64,000 nt of DNA from Acanthaster planci (lineage: Eukaryota; Echinodermata; Asteroidea; Valvatida; Acanthasteridae). The stretch is taken from the NCBI RefSeq assembly GCF_001949145.1, contig NW_019091418.1, positions 2,495,061 through 2,559,060 on the forward strand. Direction: 5' to 3'. Numbering within the stretch: position 1 is the first letter of the stretch; each line of letters starts with the position of its first letter. Below the pieces are notes generated by a model that was not told where the DNA came from, did not search any database, and saw only the letters and a program-made list of their open reading frames with translations. The translations under genes and the position numbers were made by a program. Shown in pieces: positions 47,850 to 61,400 of this stretch.

Positions 47850-50800
47850 ATATTTGTCCAGCCCACCTGAATAAGCAGTCTCGCAGCTATCACGTTTTTT
47901 TGATTTTCTGTGTTTTTTTTCTCCATCTAAACACAGCCGAAATCACCAGGGCTGTTACAGCTACTGAAATGCCGAACAATACAGCCTCCTTTTTGTCTTT
48001 TTTTCGAGATGGGAAAACTGGTCTTTGAGGATATTGTCCCCATTTTTTCTTTTAGCAAACACTAGACTGACGTCAAGTTCCGATCGCAGTTTATACAGCA
48101 CTCTAACTATTTGACTATACTTGAGGGTAAATAAATAGTGTGAAAATAAACACCAATACTGAGAAAAAAAGGTGATGACAAATATCATCATGAGTGAAAT
48201 GTTAGCACGCTTGAAGATTGAATCTGCACGCCATATTCAGGAACTGAACACAGCAATTCCACAAAAAGTAAACAAAAACAAGACTTACTCCCTTTATGTG
48301 GACCTTATAAATTTCAACAGAAAAAACTAAATATTCACGTTTTTAATGTATCTTTTAAAAAATTAGCTTTCTAAGCCACACTTGCAAATGTACTTCATGG
48401 ACAGTGGGGAAGAAATGGAATTTAACCACCAAACTGCCACAACCATAACTGATTTGCTTACAAGTACCAGTATTTCCTGAAAAAAGGAAATATCACAATG
48501 CATTTCTGTTATGTGAGAAAATATTGGACATTTCCAATTGTTGAAACTGTAAATCAGTCAGAAAAAATCAATTTAATGGATATTTGATGCCATTACACAC
48601 CCCTGATTTTGAAGGAAAGATTTTCAAATTCTTCTGGAAACATCCAAATAACCAGGAGACAGCATGAAAAAAAAATCATTCCACAGCATCAAATTAGTTA
48701 CTCAGTGCAATTTGATGGATCAGTTTCTTTAATGGAACTCTCATCAAAGTTGATTTAATACAAGCAAACTTGAGTCTGGTTGAAAATCTTCAGTGCCTTT
48801 TAAAAGAAGACTTGTCGTTGGTTATTAGAGCATCTTTCAACAAGTGCCGCAATAAATATATTTTGCCAGTGGCACTTGTCGTTTCAGTGGAAGTGAAGGC
48901 GAACGATTGAGTGCAAGAATGATGGAGAAGAGATAGGGTGAGCTAATCTCGGAATCAGTCACGGTGGTGTGGAATATCGGTTGTGTAAATCTGCCAAGCT
49001 CATCAAAACGTTGCTCTTAATCAAAACAATTTATGCACAGTGCTTGGGGATATTGGTTTGCAAATGCAATCCCTGTTACAGCTGGGTGGGGGAAAAAGCT
49101 AGCCCCTGCCGTGTGATTCTGATGTGCAATAGAGGAAGTTCAGGTTGCGATCAAAAAGTGCTCTTTCTCCAGCAATGAATCCAAAATCAGACTGAAAGGC
49201 TTCACAATTTTGCAAGCAGCAAAAAGACTGTCATCAGTGGGATGCAACAACCTGACATGAAGCCATGAAACACCTCCTACAAATGAAGAAAATTAAGCTT
49301 GAGACATAATTTATCCAGTAAATCGCACCACTATTAAGACCAAAATTCCAGAATACTGAGCGGCACCTTTAGTGAGTACATTCCAACAATGCACCCCTAG
49401 AGTAATGAACTTCACACCTGTGTAATTACTCTTGCCCTCAAAATCTTAAAGGGACAATGCATAAATTCACAATGTCACCAAGTAGCAAAACCCAAACTGA
49501 CAAACAACCGTCTCCGCTCAAGAGATCAAGCACACACTTCGTCTTGTTTACACATGACTGTGCTTGTAAATATGCAACAATTCATGCACCTGAAAGATCT
49601 TAGCAAATCTTTATTCTAGCAGTGGAAAGGAAATTCCCTTTAAAACCTTTGAAACCCCCCCTCACGAATCCCCACCAGTCCTGTCAATGAGCTGATCAAC
49701 ACCTCTGGGAAGTACCTTGTTGATACAAGTCCTGTATGTTTTTAGGCCTTGTCACCTGTATAAACACCTAGGCACACGTACACCCTGTCCCCTAAACGTT
49801 GCCCATTGTTAGACCGTGGCGTAACCCACTCTATACGCCAACAGCACAATCTTGAAATAGTATGGCACTGCTCACCAGCATTTTGAGGTCAAACCTGCAT
49901 CAAATCACACCAATCAGACTTGGCCTATACCTCTTGCAATTATTTTTCAGAAGGCAACTTACAATCTATCTGCTGCTTGACCTCTAGGATAATCCTGGAA
50001 TTTAGCAAAAACCAGATATTGAAACTGTTGAGTCTTATGGCATTCCTGCAAGTAATTCTCACTTTTTTTCGTATCAGATCAAATCCTGCCCGGCTAGTGT
50101 GCACTTTGACTGAATGAGCCATGGTCACAAGTTCTCACCTAGCGAAATCCAAAGTTCTGCAGGAACACTGTGTATGAGTGTGTAGAGACTCCTCCAAGGA
50201 GATGCAATACCTGTGGTGGCAAAGCACCCAGACACCATTCTTGAGCTCGATGCTTATTAGGAAAGTCAAGCACCGGATTGCTAGAAGAGGTATTCAGTGC
50301 TCACATACCAGTACCTCCAGTGTGCCTTCTGCCACCTCATAATGGCTTCCAATTCTGTTGCTGGATTACACTAGTGGCAAGAGCATGTGACCTGGACCAT
50401 GCAAAGACAATATCTAGTCTTACTCCTTGAGTGTTTTACAAGCCTTTCATTTAAAGCCTTTAGTAAAATGACAAACCATACAGGTGCAAACTCCGGCTGT
50501 ATCCATATCAAATTGACTATGGCTGTGGCTAATGTGTGGCCAAGGATGCCCATGGCTATAAAAGCTGCATTCACTTCCTCTAGACATGATTCCGCCTAGC
50601 TGCCAAGTAATTTGGAAGCCACCTACATGTAAGCGATAGCCTCTTCGATTTTCTGCTACAAACTTTCTGCATACATGATTCGTGTGAATACATAAACAAA
50701 ACTGACGAAAAATTTGGAGCTGTGTCAAGTCTGGTTTTCATATCGTCGTTTGTAACGCAGACGGTCCAAAAGATGTTAAGACGCAGACATTTACGGAAGA

Positions 50801-53800
50801 GATGCACCCAACCAAATTAACAAAATGGCATCCAAAACTCAGAAATTTTTGCCCAAAATACCCTTTTTAGGTGGCAATGTTGGCTTTTGAAGCCAAACTG
50901 ATACTCCAGCTTGATGTAATTACCCTATGCTAGTAATAAGGAGATTAGTCCCAATCTCCTCAAGCATCTACATTAGATGTATCACTACACCTTAGAGCAT
51001 CATTTTAGACATTCTTGCTTGGATTGCGAGCAATGACATGAATCCTAAGTGCACAGATTTAATGAAGGGGAAAGGGTATGTCCATACATTATCTTACTAA
51101 AAAAAAGCAAATCTGTGATCAAACAAGGCAGAGGATTTGCCTTGAGATTTGAGTTGATTAAGTTCTAATGCGATTACAGCTCCCTTTTAGGTTGTTCGCT
51201 GCTTGTAAATCATGTTGGAGACGTGTAAGAATTATGATAAGATTACTGACGCTAGAATTAAGAGCACCCAGGTGTCACATCAGGCAATAACAAAACTAAG
51301 GAAAGCAACCTGGTGGAAAATCATGAATTATTATAATGCCCTCCTTTTTATATAAGAATTCCTGGAAATTCAAAGCTGCAGTAGCTTCTAGACAGAAATG
51401 TTTGTAACATCTCTTCCTTGTTCGTCTTTCTCAATGATGCACTCATGATCTGGTTGAAACAATACTTGTAAATCTGAAGACTTATCAGGGAAGTTCTGAA
51501 TTCAATTCAACAAAATGGAGTTGTTTTGGGAATAAGTTTGATGGTTGCAGTGGGTTATAACCAATGCTTTTCCCATTACAGTACTTACCATTTGGATAAG
51601 AGACCATATACACTAACAGACCACATGTATAAATTTATATGATACAGTGGACAACCTTTTTAGGTTGGAGAAATATTCAAAATAAAACGGGCAAAGCTAA
51701 TCCACTGAGTACAAGAAACCTACAAATAACAGTTTTACTAATGGAATACACACACCAGTCCATGCACATTTATGTTCAACTTTGTACTTAATGAATACTG
51801 TGAATACTGCTCTGAAATGACAATCTTCCACTGCATAAAACTGAAGTTTGTAAACTGATTTTTAGTTGTGATTTCCTCGGGCTTGACTGCCTAAATTCTA
51901 TGATTTATAACTTTCACTCTCGTATTTGAAGAAGGTTAACAGGTTCCCCATCACAACTTCTAATGGGCCGAGGATATTACTCACATTCTCTTTAAAATAA
52001 CCTGGCCCCTACCCCTCTCTCCCCTCTCCCATGTCAGTCGTGAAAACTTGATGCGGCCGAGGTTCACACTTGACGACTTTGCCTGAGAGGCCCCATTACG
52101 CCAACAATACTATAAATGTCAGTCCATTCAAAAGGCCATCCGTCACACACTTGTGAAAAATTAATCTCAGGGAAATCACTATTATGGGGCGGTGAATGGG
52201 CTTGTTTCCCCCCAGGTGGTGTACGGTTATTGTGAAGCCCCTTTGGCCCCATTTGACACTCTTGCTACCCACTCAAAAGGGCACAGTTTTGGGGGGTGGA
52301 AAGGGAAGTTACGCCTGGGCTCTTCTAGGCATAAGATTATTGGAGCTTTGCACAATGTTTCCTTTAGGACTGACTGGGTCTGTTGAGTATCTTTTATCCT
52401 GGTGAGAAAAAGTGAGGAAATGAGTAGATTGAACTCTTTCATTACAACAAACCACTGACAGCTGCCACATGCCGTATTTACAATATATACAGTTGATTTT
52501 TTTTTCGATGAAAATTGTCAATGAAAATTTCGATGAAAAATAAAAAGTAAGTCATTCAACAGGAAACTTTTTATATTCTCTATGTCATGGTTATACACTC
52601 AGTTAAATGTTAGCCGTGTATGTTCATGTATATGTACATTAAAATGCAGTTGATGCCGATGGTGTCTTTTGTATCAACCACACCTTACCATGCTTGACAT
52701 CAATAGGCAATTATCACGTAGCTACCATAAACTTACAAATATGCATGTCAATAATGTATCAATATTTGCATTAGCTAATTAACCAGGCTGGAATTTAAAT
52801 TGCTTTTAAATGTATCTCCACCTCAGAAAGGACTGTGATGTTTTACAATGATGTACTGTTACTTCAGCTATGATTTAAATAGACAAGCCTTAACCAAACT
52901 AGTTATGCACAATGTTATTATGTTCTATACTAATATTAGACTAGTCAAATTTGTGTCAGTTCAAATCCCACACCACACGATACTTTTTAGAACTGAGCAT
53001 ATACATATACATGTATTGATTATTTTAAGAGGCAGGCCAACCCAACAGTTCTTCGGAAAATCAATAGCAAACATGTCCCCATATGATGAAAGTACACTCA
53101 TATTTGTACAAACAGGCAAAAATGCCTTTTTAAATCTAGGATTTCCAAAATTCTTTTATCTTCAATCCCACATTTGAACACAGGAGGGAAATCCTAGATT
53201 TTCTTATTCTGAATAACAGATAATCCCAAAATAATGACAAGCCAAACGAAAAAAAAAATCCAGCATCAACTCAACTTTTGTACCCTCTGGCATTTAATGC
53301 AAACTCCAAGTCACAGATCAACTTCTTGTTAAATAAAACTCCACAAGAAAAGGGCACTTTATCACTGAACTGTCCCAATACTCTGACAGGGGACACACAG
53401 ATAAGGCTCTTGAAACTTTAAAATTAGATTTATTTTTTTCCCCAACATCCGTTTCATTTCACAGTTGTCTTACTCGTAACAAATGGCGCGATGAAACCTG
53501 CTGGAGCAGCAGCAATTTTGATCCGTTGTTGACTGTGGCCTATTGCAAAAAGATCAAATCACTGAATCCCCCCCCTTGACTGACACGTTTGAAGCACTTC
53601 TAGGGTATACTGAGAAAAAATACAGTGTTGAGCTGAGCTGCGTGATATCAGCACGAAGCGATACATCAACACAGTATTAATTAGTGAGATGGAATGTGTC
53701 TCACAATTCTGTGTTCCTTCCATTTGCAGAGAGCTTCATTAAGAAATTAGAAAAACACACAAGAGTGATGACTTCCACAAACAAACAAATTAACATGTCA

Positions 53801-55776
53801 ACAGATAAAAGGTCAGCTACGTTGGCCTAATTCAAAGCAAAGTTTGACTTACAATTGAACAAGAGGCCATTCCGGATCTACTTTCAGAATCATGCATTGT
53901 ACTGAGTGCCTTGTAACAACCACAGAAAAATGTGAACAAAAATGTGACTTCCAAGTACCTTTATAACAGAGTAAAAATAGGCCATAGGAAAGTGGTATCT
54001 ACCTTTGGTAGGTACAGAGTCTAATGTACATGTATAGGCCTTAATTTTGTTTGGGTCAACATCCACTTACCTGAGCAAATTCTACAGCCTTACTTATTCT
54101 GCCAATCAATTTTTCTTCAAATAATTAAGGTTTTGAGAAGTAAGACAGTTTTTTTTACAGTGAAACTGCTGCCCGATCAATCAACTCACAACATGGCAGA
54201 TTTTGCAATGGACAGTTTTCTTCTCCCCAAGCGTCCAGACCAGAGAGTTTGAACCTGTCACGAACAAATCTAAGATGACTGATACAATTTATCAGATGAG
54301 CACAGCAACTGGCCAAGAAATAGCTGTCCAGAGGAAAGTAGCAGCTGGTCTCGTCCTACCCAACGGTTCTTTTTAAAGGGGCCAATCAAAGCAGTCATTG
54401 GTGGTTTCAACAATTAATGTGATGCTGCTAAACAAACAACCATATATTATTGGGACTTAAACTACCCAAAATTTCTCCTCGAGCCCTTTGTGGGGGGGGG
54501 GTTTGGAGGAGGGGTCATTTGGGAGCATTTTATATCCCAATTTACATCCTGATTATTAATCCATTGAGAAACTCTCCATATTGACTGGTTTATTACAGAC
54601 AAAGAGGTACAGACAGAGGGTCATTTGAATGCATTCATGAAATTAGTCAAAACAATGTCATGACATGTACCCAAACATGCCATACGTAGTCCCTGTACGA
54701 AAGTTTTCAAAGACAACATAGGCAAGCAAAGAGCATACACACCCCAAAAATAACAATATTCTCAAATTCATTGCTACACACCCAAGGAAGTTATCAAACA
54801 ATAACTGCATACAGGAAGATAGTGTGGTTGTTATTCTCTACACATAAGGCCCATAACAACAGGAGCTGTCGTGATTTACACCATATCCTCAGTTTCAGCG
54901 GCAGGAAATCCTATTGGAGCTTTAAATCGTGCCAGTTCAGTTATAATTTAGCAGCATGTGAAGGCATGTTTGAAGTGATCCAACAGAATACTCCACATGC
55001 CTAGCTCCTGTAAATGCTACACGGCTGATCAGTTGGGAATTTGGCAGTAACTACGTATTCTGCAGATGTGGCTCACCATACCCTGAGGGAAACAAATGAC
55101 CTCCTTGTCTTCAGAAGCTCACCTTTGGCAAAGATGCCTAGTCTCTGATTGGGTCATTAACCTCAATTGGGAACTGGTGGCCAACAAACAAAATCACATG
55201 AAACAGCAATTTTTTGTCGGGAATCCTTCATTGCAAATGCCCTGTGTGTCTTGAAATGGGTCACATCCCAGTTGGGCAGGACAATATCGTGGGTTTGAGT
55301 TGTCAGCTTGGGGCTCGGTTCCCGGACATTTTATACGCGATGCATGGCTCAAGTAGACCGGAAAAGTGTGACAAGTGCAAGGCAAGAACTCCCCAAGTGT
55401 AGAGTTGAGCATGTTTGTCATGTAGCGTGAAGGTAAATAGAAATCTACACTCATGCCAGGATCTGTTTGATCTTTTCAAGTTTAGGGAGGCCAACTTTTG
55501 GGGTTTGGAGGTGCTCCAAAAGGCAAAGCACACCACTTGACTTATAGTCTAGAAGTATGAGCAACTTATAATGCCATTCAGACATTCAAAACGCAGATGA
55601 AAAGTACCCACGTTGTCTCTGACAGATGAGAAGCTAATGAACAATTCAAACCTAACGTTTGCATTGTACCAGAGGAGAAATTTTAAATATCCATTTGCAT
55701 GTGAAATGAAGAGTCATTATAAAATCATGTATTGAATGGCCATACTGTTTTTGTTATGCCAGTTGACACTTTACCT
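47850..55776. other. Long non-coding stretch
   Basis: No exon is supported. Low-complexity items are a triple tcgatgaaaa word at about 52505-52540 and a run of G (54491-54501). ORFs near 50371-50807 and 55194-55454 lack family resemblance. It may be upstream intergenic DNA or intron. Confidence 0.4.
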
Positions 55777-56350
55777 NNNNNNNNNNNNNNNNNNNNNNNN
55801 NNNNNNNNNNNNNNNNNNNNNNNNNNNNNNNNNNNNNNNNNNNNNNNNNNNNNNNNNNNNNNNNNNNNNNNNNNNNNNNNNNNNNNNNNNNNNNNNNNNN
55901 NNNNNNNNNNNNNNNNNNNNNNNNNNNNNNNNNNNNNNNNNNNNNNNNNNNNNNNNNNNNNNNNNNNNNNNNNNNNNNNNNNNNNNNNNNNNNNNNNNNN
56001 NNNNNNNNNNNNNNNNNNNNNNNNNNNNNNNNNNNNNNNNNNNNNNNNNNNNNNNNNNNNNNNNNNNNNNNNNNNNNNNNNNNNNNNNNNNNNNNNNNNN
56101 NNNNNNNNNNNNNNNNNNNNNNNNNNNNNNNNNNNNNNNNNNNNNNNNNNNNNNNNNNNNNNNNNNNNNNNNNNNNNNNNNNNNNNNNNNNNNNNNNNNN
56201 NNNNNNNNNNNNNNNNNNNNNNNNNNNNNNNNNNNNNNNNNNNNNNNNNNNNNNNNNNNNNNNNNNNNNNNNNNNNNNNNNNNNNNNNNNNNNNNNNNNN
56301 NNNNNNNNNNNNNNNNNNNNNNNNNNNNNNNNNNNNNNNNNNNNNNNNNN
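55777..56350. other. Assembly gap (574 N)
   Basis: A continuous run of N. Any exon or repeat here is unknown, and open reading frames that span it are artefacts. Confidence 1.
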
Positions 56351-58230
56351 GGTAGCACCAATGAGTTTTTTTTCTCAAGCTTCATATTTTTCTTTAATGA
56401 ATAAAACAATTTGGCATCCCCCCAGAGATGAATCGAATGATGCGCTTTTAAAACATTCAAAGTTGTCTACATTTTCCCAAAATCAGGGGTTGTTGCTGAT
56501 GAAATCACTGTTTGCTCATGAATATGGAAATTTTCAAAATGTATTTTGCATCGGGGAGATGTTAATTTTAATGATGGATTTTGCAGCAAAACCTGTAATT
56601 AAAATAAGGAAATCTCATTAGCATAAAAATTAAAAAGGCTTCAAAGTAATGGGGTTAACTGAGACACAAAGGTTCATTTTTGAGGGTTTATAATTATTAC
56701 AACATTGTACCGCTGAGACCATACAATAACGGACTAGGTTTTAGGAGACAAAATGTACCGTGCAATGCAGTCAATGGGGGAGGCAAAAGTTCATTTACCT
56801 CGGTCATTGCACTTAGCAATATTGTAATACAGAAATCGCCTTTCAACCCACAAGTTCATAAGGAGACAGAAAAAAATTCACTTCAACACATTCTCCCCAA
56901 ACAAATTATCCAAAAAATTTTTACCTTGTGATGGTTTTCACCCCTTGAAGGCAAACATTTTATTCGAGTGAGACCCCCTTCCTATGCAGTCTCCTCTGCC
57001 CCCCAATCCATGGACTATCAGCAAGTTTGGAATCTAATCAAGATACAAACTGCTTATAACAGGTTGGGTTCATGATCCGTATGGCCAGTTCAAGACACTG
57101 ATGGCTCCTGGTGTGGGATGCCACCAGGATGCGTTAGGCATCTTCCATCCACCCCCCCCCGCCCAAACTTGTCACTTTGACGGGTAGTTCGCAAGGCGAG
57201 GACGATCAAATTTCAGAACAGCAGCCTTTGCAGTCGTGGTCTGCACACGTACGTGGTCTTATCTCCAGGCAAAGAGAAAAAAAAATGAGATCTCATCCCC
57301 AGGTAATGGGTCCGATTTCAGAATCATGTTTTGAGAAGGTTTTATTTCACACTGGGCCCTGTCAGTGCCATACGGGAGGCCAGGTATATTGTCCCTGGCA
57401 CCAGGAGACTGTCAAAGAACATTCTTAGGAGATATATTCAAAATTCTATTTACCCTCCCAATCCCAACCTTCTGTGTCATTATGTTGACTGTGTGAGTCA
57501 CATTTAATTTAATTTTCCCAGAGAAAGGGTGGTAGTTGTATTATCAAGCCCCCCAGATCTCCTTTCATCGATTGTAAGTGGAGTTGATTTGAAAGACTAT
57601 TCTTCTGGTTACCGATGGAATAATGATCTGGAAAACTTTGCCCGGTCATGATCTCTGAAGGAACAAAAGAAGACTGGATGAGAGACTACAGGTTGCTCTA
57701 TAAAAAGTGGCTACCGCTACTTTAAGGTTTCCCTTTATTAACTTAAAGGGAAAAAGCCATGAATATGTCTCTAGGGTGGGCCCAGTTCAAATTGAACCAT
57801 TAAGAAGAAGACAAGGCACTAGACAGTAGGAAGAAGACATGATGCACAGTTTCAAATAAGAATCACATGACATTTACACCTCATATTGAAAGGCTTGTTT
57901 AATCATGTTTTCATTTATTGAAACTTGCAATGAAGTAAATGGCACAGCCAAGTACACAGCCGAATGAGGTATTCTCAGCAGGAATTTTGCATCTCAAGGA
58001 ATTTGTCATAAACATGAATTGATGGTATTTTTTAAAAATTAGGTTCAAAAGTGCTTTGGCCTGACCTCCAATGGCAGTTATTGAACAAATGATGCAACAA
58101 GGAAATATATTCATTAAGTTCAGATCCTAAACAAATACTACCAATGCTTGGCAATGCATTATAACCAAATAAGGCAAGATGCTACACATCTATTCCTCAC
58201 TTAACAAAGCAGCATATCATCGTTCCTTAC
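56351..58230. other. Non-coding stretch after the gap
   Basis: There is no supported exon. A poly-C tract (about 57153-57165) and a mildly CpG-rich patch (about 57170-57260) are present but show no coding signature. Confidence 0.4.
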
Positions 58231-58418
58231 TTGTTTATACCCAAACAATTCACATTGATGATCTTGAGAGGTTTGGAGACCCATCAACCACTCCCCTTGA
58301 GAAAACTCACAGCGTGTAACTGAGCTGCCCACAGATACTCTGTCTCCTGAGATCCGAGGTGTGCCATCCATGGATGTGAAGTTGCCGGCTCCCTGCTGGG
58401 GTGTACCCTCAGTCACGC
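58231..58418 (-). CDS. Candidate internal exon, unknown protein
   Basis: The minus-strand frame is open from just after a tga (about 58421) for some 62 codons and ends at a consensus donor, CAA/GTAAGG, at 58231. A plausible acceptor is ccttcaatgaag at about 58419. The predicted peptide is Ser/Gly/Thr-rich at first (GNFTSMDGTPRISGDRVS) and then has Cys and aromatic residues (TRCEFSQGEWLMG). It contains an N-glycosylation-type NFT. I do not recognise it. On strand and position it could be an upstream exon of KIF26 or of a separate gene. Confidence 0.35.
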
Positions 58419-61400
58419 TTCATTGAAGGTAACAGGATCAAAATGCAAGCAAGTAAACTGACCCTACCCCATTCAGCGAATTAGTGCGCAAATTTAGGCA
58501 GTTCTTGGGCCAATCTATCCAATGCCGCACGAAATGTTATGAATAAATTGACAGCTGGGAGACAAATTCCTATACATGTAGAGGCAGTTAAAGGTGTACA
58601 TTTGGACTGTCAAAACTACAGAGAGAACATACATGTAGGGTTATTTTGAATACCACTCAGTCACTTTTGACTGTTTTCACCATTTGCATATGTACTGTGC
58701 AAATACCACGGTGTGAACTACTAGTAAGAGCCAACTCAACCAGAGCGTATTGATTTTTTGTTCATCTAAATCTAGCAAGCCACTGAAATTGTAGGAAAGT
58801 AAAGTAAGTCACTCCACCCACAATCCTACATATTTCCTGGGGATGGTGTGGGATTTTGTCTGTCTGAGGGTTGCTATGTATTGCCAACGCCAAAACGGAA
58901 AACAAGCACAAGTTTTTGGACAAACATATTGGTAAAAACTCAATTTCCACATTCTTCAAAAATGTTAGTAAATGTATCAAAAACAAGGAAAAATAATTCC
59001 ACAATTTTTAAAAGTCATATCACACAGGTTATAAAAAGTGCATCATTCCTCCCTCAGAAACTGCCCACCATTGTCTATTTACTGTATTTGCTATCAGTTT
59101 ATTTGCACTCGATCTCCAAATATTTTCCAGTCAACTTCTCTTCCAGAGAAAGTCATGTGGAAAACAAATGGTACATTAACTGTGCTCATGACCTGACATG
59201 TTAAGTGCATGTCTATGAGTACACATTAAAGCATGTAGACCTTTGTAACTTAACATGTACACAAATAGTAAATAGATTACACCTCATTACACAGGCAAGC
59301 AAGTTAAAAAAAATCACTGACAAAGCAAATAATGAAATTGATGATTTGTCAAGTGACAAAAACCCATCAATTACTGGGTTGGCCCATGGTTGCCATTTCC
59401 TAAGCACAAACAGACCTCACCGCCCCAATTAAGAATGCATCTAATTTACAGTGGGGGGATGTTTTCATAACGAATTCCGATAATCTGCAGTCAGTCAATG
59501 AGATTGCAGAGAGGACGGAGAAAGATAGAATTAGTAATCAATGATGACCAGTCTGCCTTAGGGCATATGGCAGAAATGTATTGCTTTCTAACAAGACTAG
59601 GAGCTACCTTGCGTAGCTCTGAACATCAAGATACCAGGGTATCTTGATGAAACTGCTTCCTTGCATTTCTTCCAATACTTGTGCAGTGTGCACTGGCATA
59701 AACCATAGCAGTGTTTCAATAAGATTAATACAAAAACTCCACCCTTAAGTCCATACACATTCAAATTTACACGACTCTGATATTTCAAATATTCAAACTT
59801 TGAAGTAATTTTTTTAAAATCCCACTTTCTTTCCATCAAACACAAGTGTGTGAGTGCATTTGTCATACATCATTTCAGCCACGTTACCAGTACATCAAAT
59901 GAACATGGCTCATTAATTGAACAAACATCTGCAAATTAACCCCAGAGTGTATGTTCAACATCAATATTGCAAGTAAAGGTGCAATTTCCTAAAGCCAGCA
60001 TTACAGTACATGTGTCGGAGTATCATCATTATGTGTGTTTTGGGTAAGCACTACGTCTATAATTTAAACAAGCATCCCTTCATTAACAGTGCTGTGTAAT
60101 GTATAAGAAAACTATCCATGCCAATGGCATCAAGGCTGTGTCAGATTACTTGACCGGTAATGGCTATGGCTGCAAATCACACAAATATCAATGGATAAAG
60201 CCCCTAGCTGGTAACCTCCATAGGTGTACATATTTTAAGTCATATTTAAGTTGGCGCAATCTTTGATGCTTCCATGGTTTCCATGATTACAAGTCTGTGA
60301 TAACAGAGTATGTGAACCATGGACAAACTCTCTCATTTCTAGACAGGCTGAAACTTCACCCTATTCTAAAGCCTTTGTATACAACTGTGACCAATGACAG
60401 CCCATATTGAACCATACTTTTCCATGTGATCGAGGCATACAAGAGAGAAAATAGACAGATGTTGAGAAAAAGTAAGGAAGGTTTTCACAGGGAGGTAAAA
60501 TCCCAAGAGAAGCATTAGCTTGATAAATTTGTGCTATTTATCATCGGGATGCGAGGGCATTCAATGAAGCATGTAGATTCACAATCCTCCTCCAAGTCAC
60601 TGTGGAGAAAATAGTACCAAGTAAGTCAAGCGTGGCCAATTTAATGAGGGCAGTGTTCCTCAACAGGCTCCTAATGAGGGTAATCAAACAATTGAGTGTC
60701 TGGGTATACCACTGGCTTGTTTACTGGTTAACCTAACCAGTGAAATTGGCTAGATGGTCCCAATTGGAGCCAATTTGCTTTCCTCACAAGACGTGATACC
60801 AAGTTCTCAGGAGATGGACTAAGAAATATACCATGCATCAAAATGTGGGGTTGCTGAACTGTAATAACGAAACACTTTATGTCAATGATTCCAAACAAAT
60901 CTGAATAGGATGACATTCCCAATGTCTGGGACTTAAACATCCTAGTACTTCACATTGCCTTGTCCATCTTTTCAGAGAAGTGTGTAGTCTGTAGATTTGC
61001 AAGAAGATATCAGCCTGTTTGTGAAAGACTTGCATGTTTGTTCACTTTCCAAGTGGTGTGAAAGAAATTCCTTGAGTGAGAAAAATCTGCTCAATGTCTG
61101 CTCCAATTCCTCCTTGGGCAAAATAAAAAATTGTGACGGGGCTTCCTCGAGAATCCGTTATGGATCAAACCTGCCTGTCCAGGCTCGGTGTGTCTGTGAT
61201 ACAGATACTAAGCCTGAATAGACCTACATTCGTTAAATAGGCCAGAAATAGAGCTTACAAGAAGCATCTCTAGATAGGGAAATATTTACAGACAGGCGAA
61301 GGACATAATCGAGCACAAGTTCACATGGACATCATATGTTAACAAGGAAATGCACTCCTGCTACTTGTATTTTGCCCAGGTGTACTGATATTTTGATGAT

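Noticed and set aside
50371-50807. Overlapping ORFs on both strands suggesting a gene
   Set aside because: They are mutual shadows with no splice borders or domain, and each is under 100 codons.
55194-55454. Cys-rich 86-codon minus-strand ORF
   Set aside because: The Cys spacing fits no domain I know and there is no good acceptor or donor. The other strand is also open.
55725-56460. Long ORFs of over 200 codons across the N run
   Set aside because: These are artefacts of reading through unknown bases.
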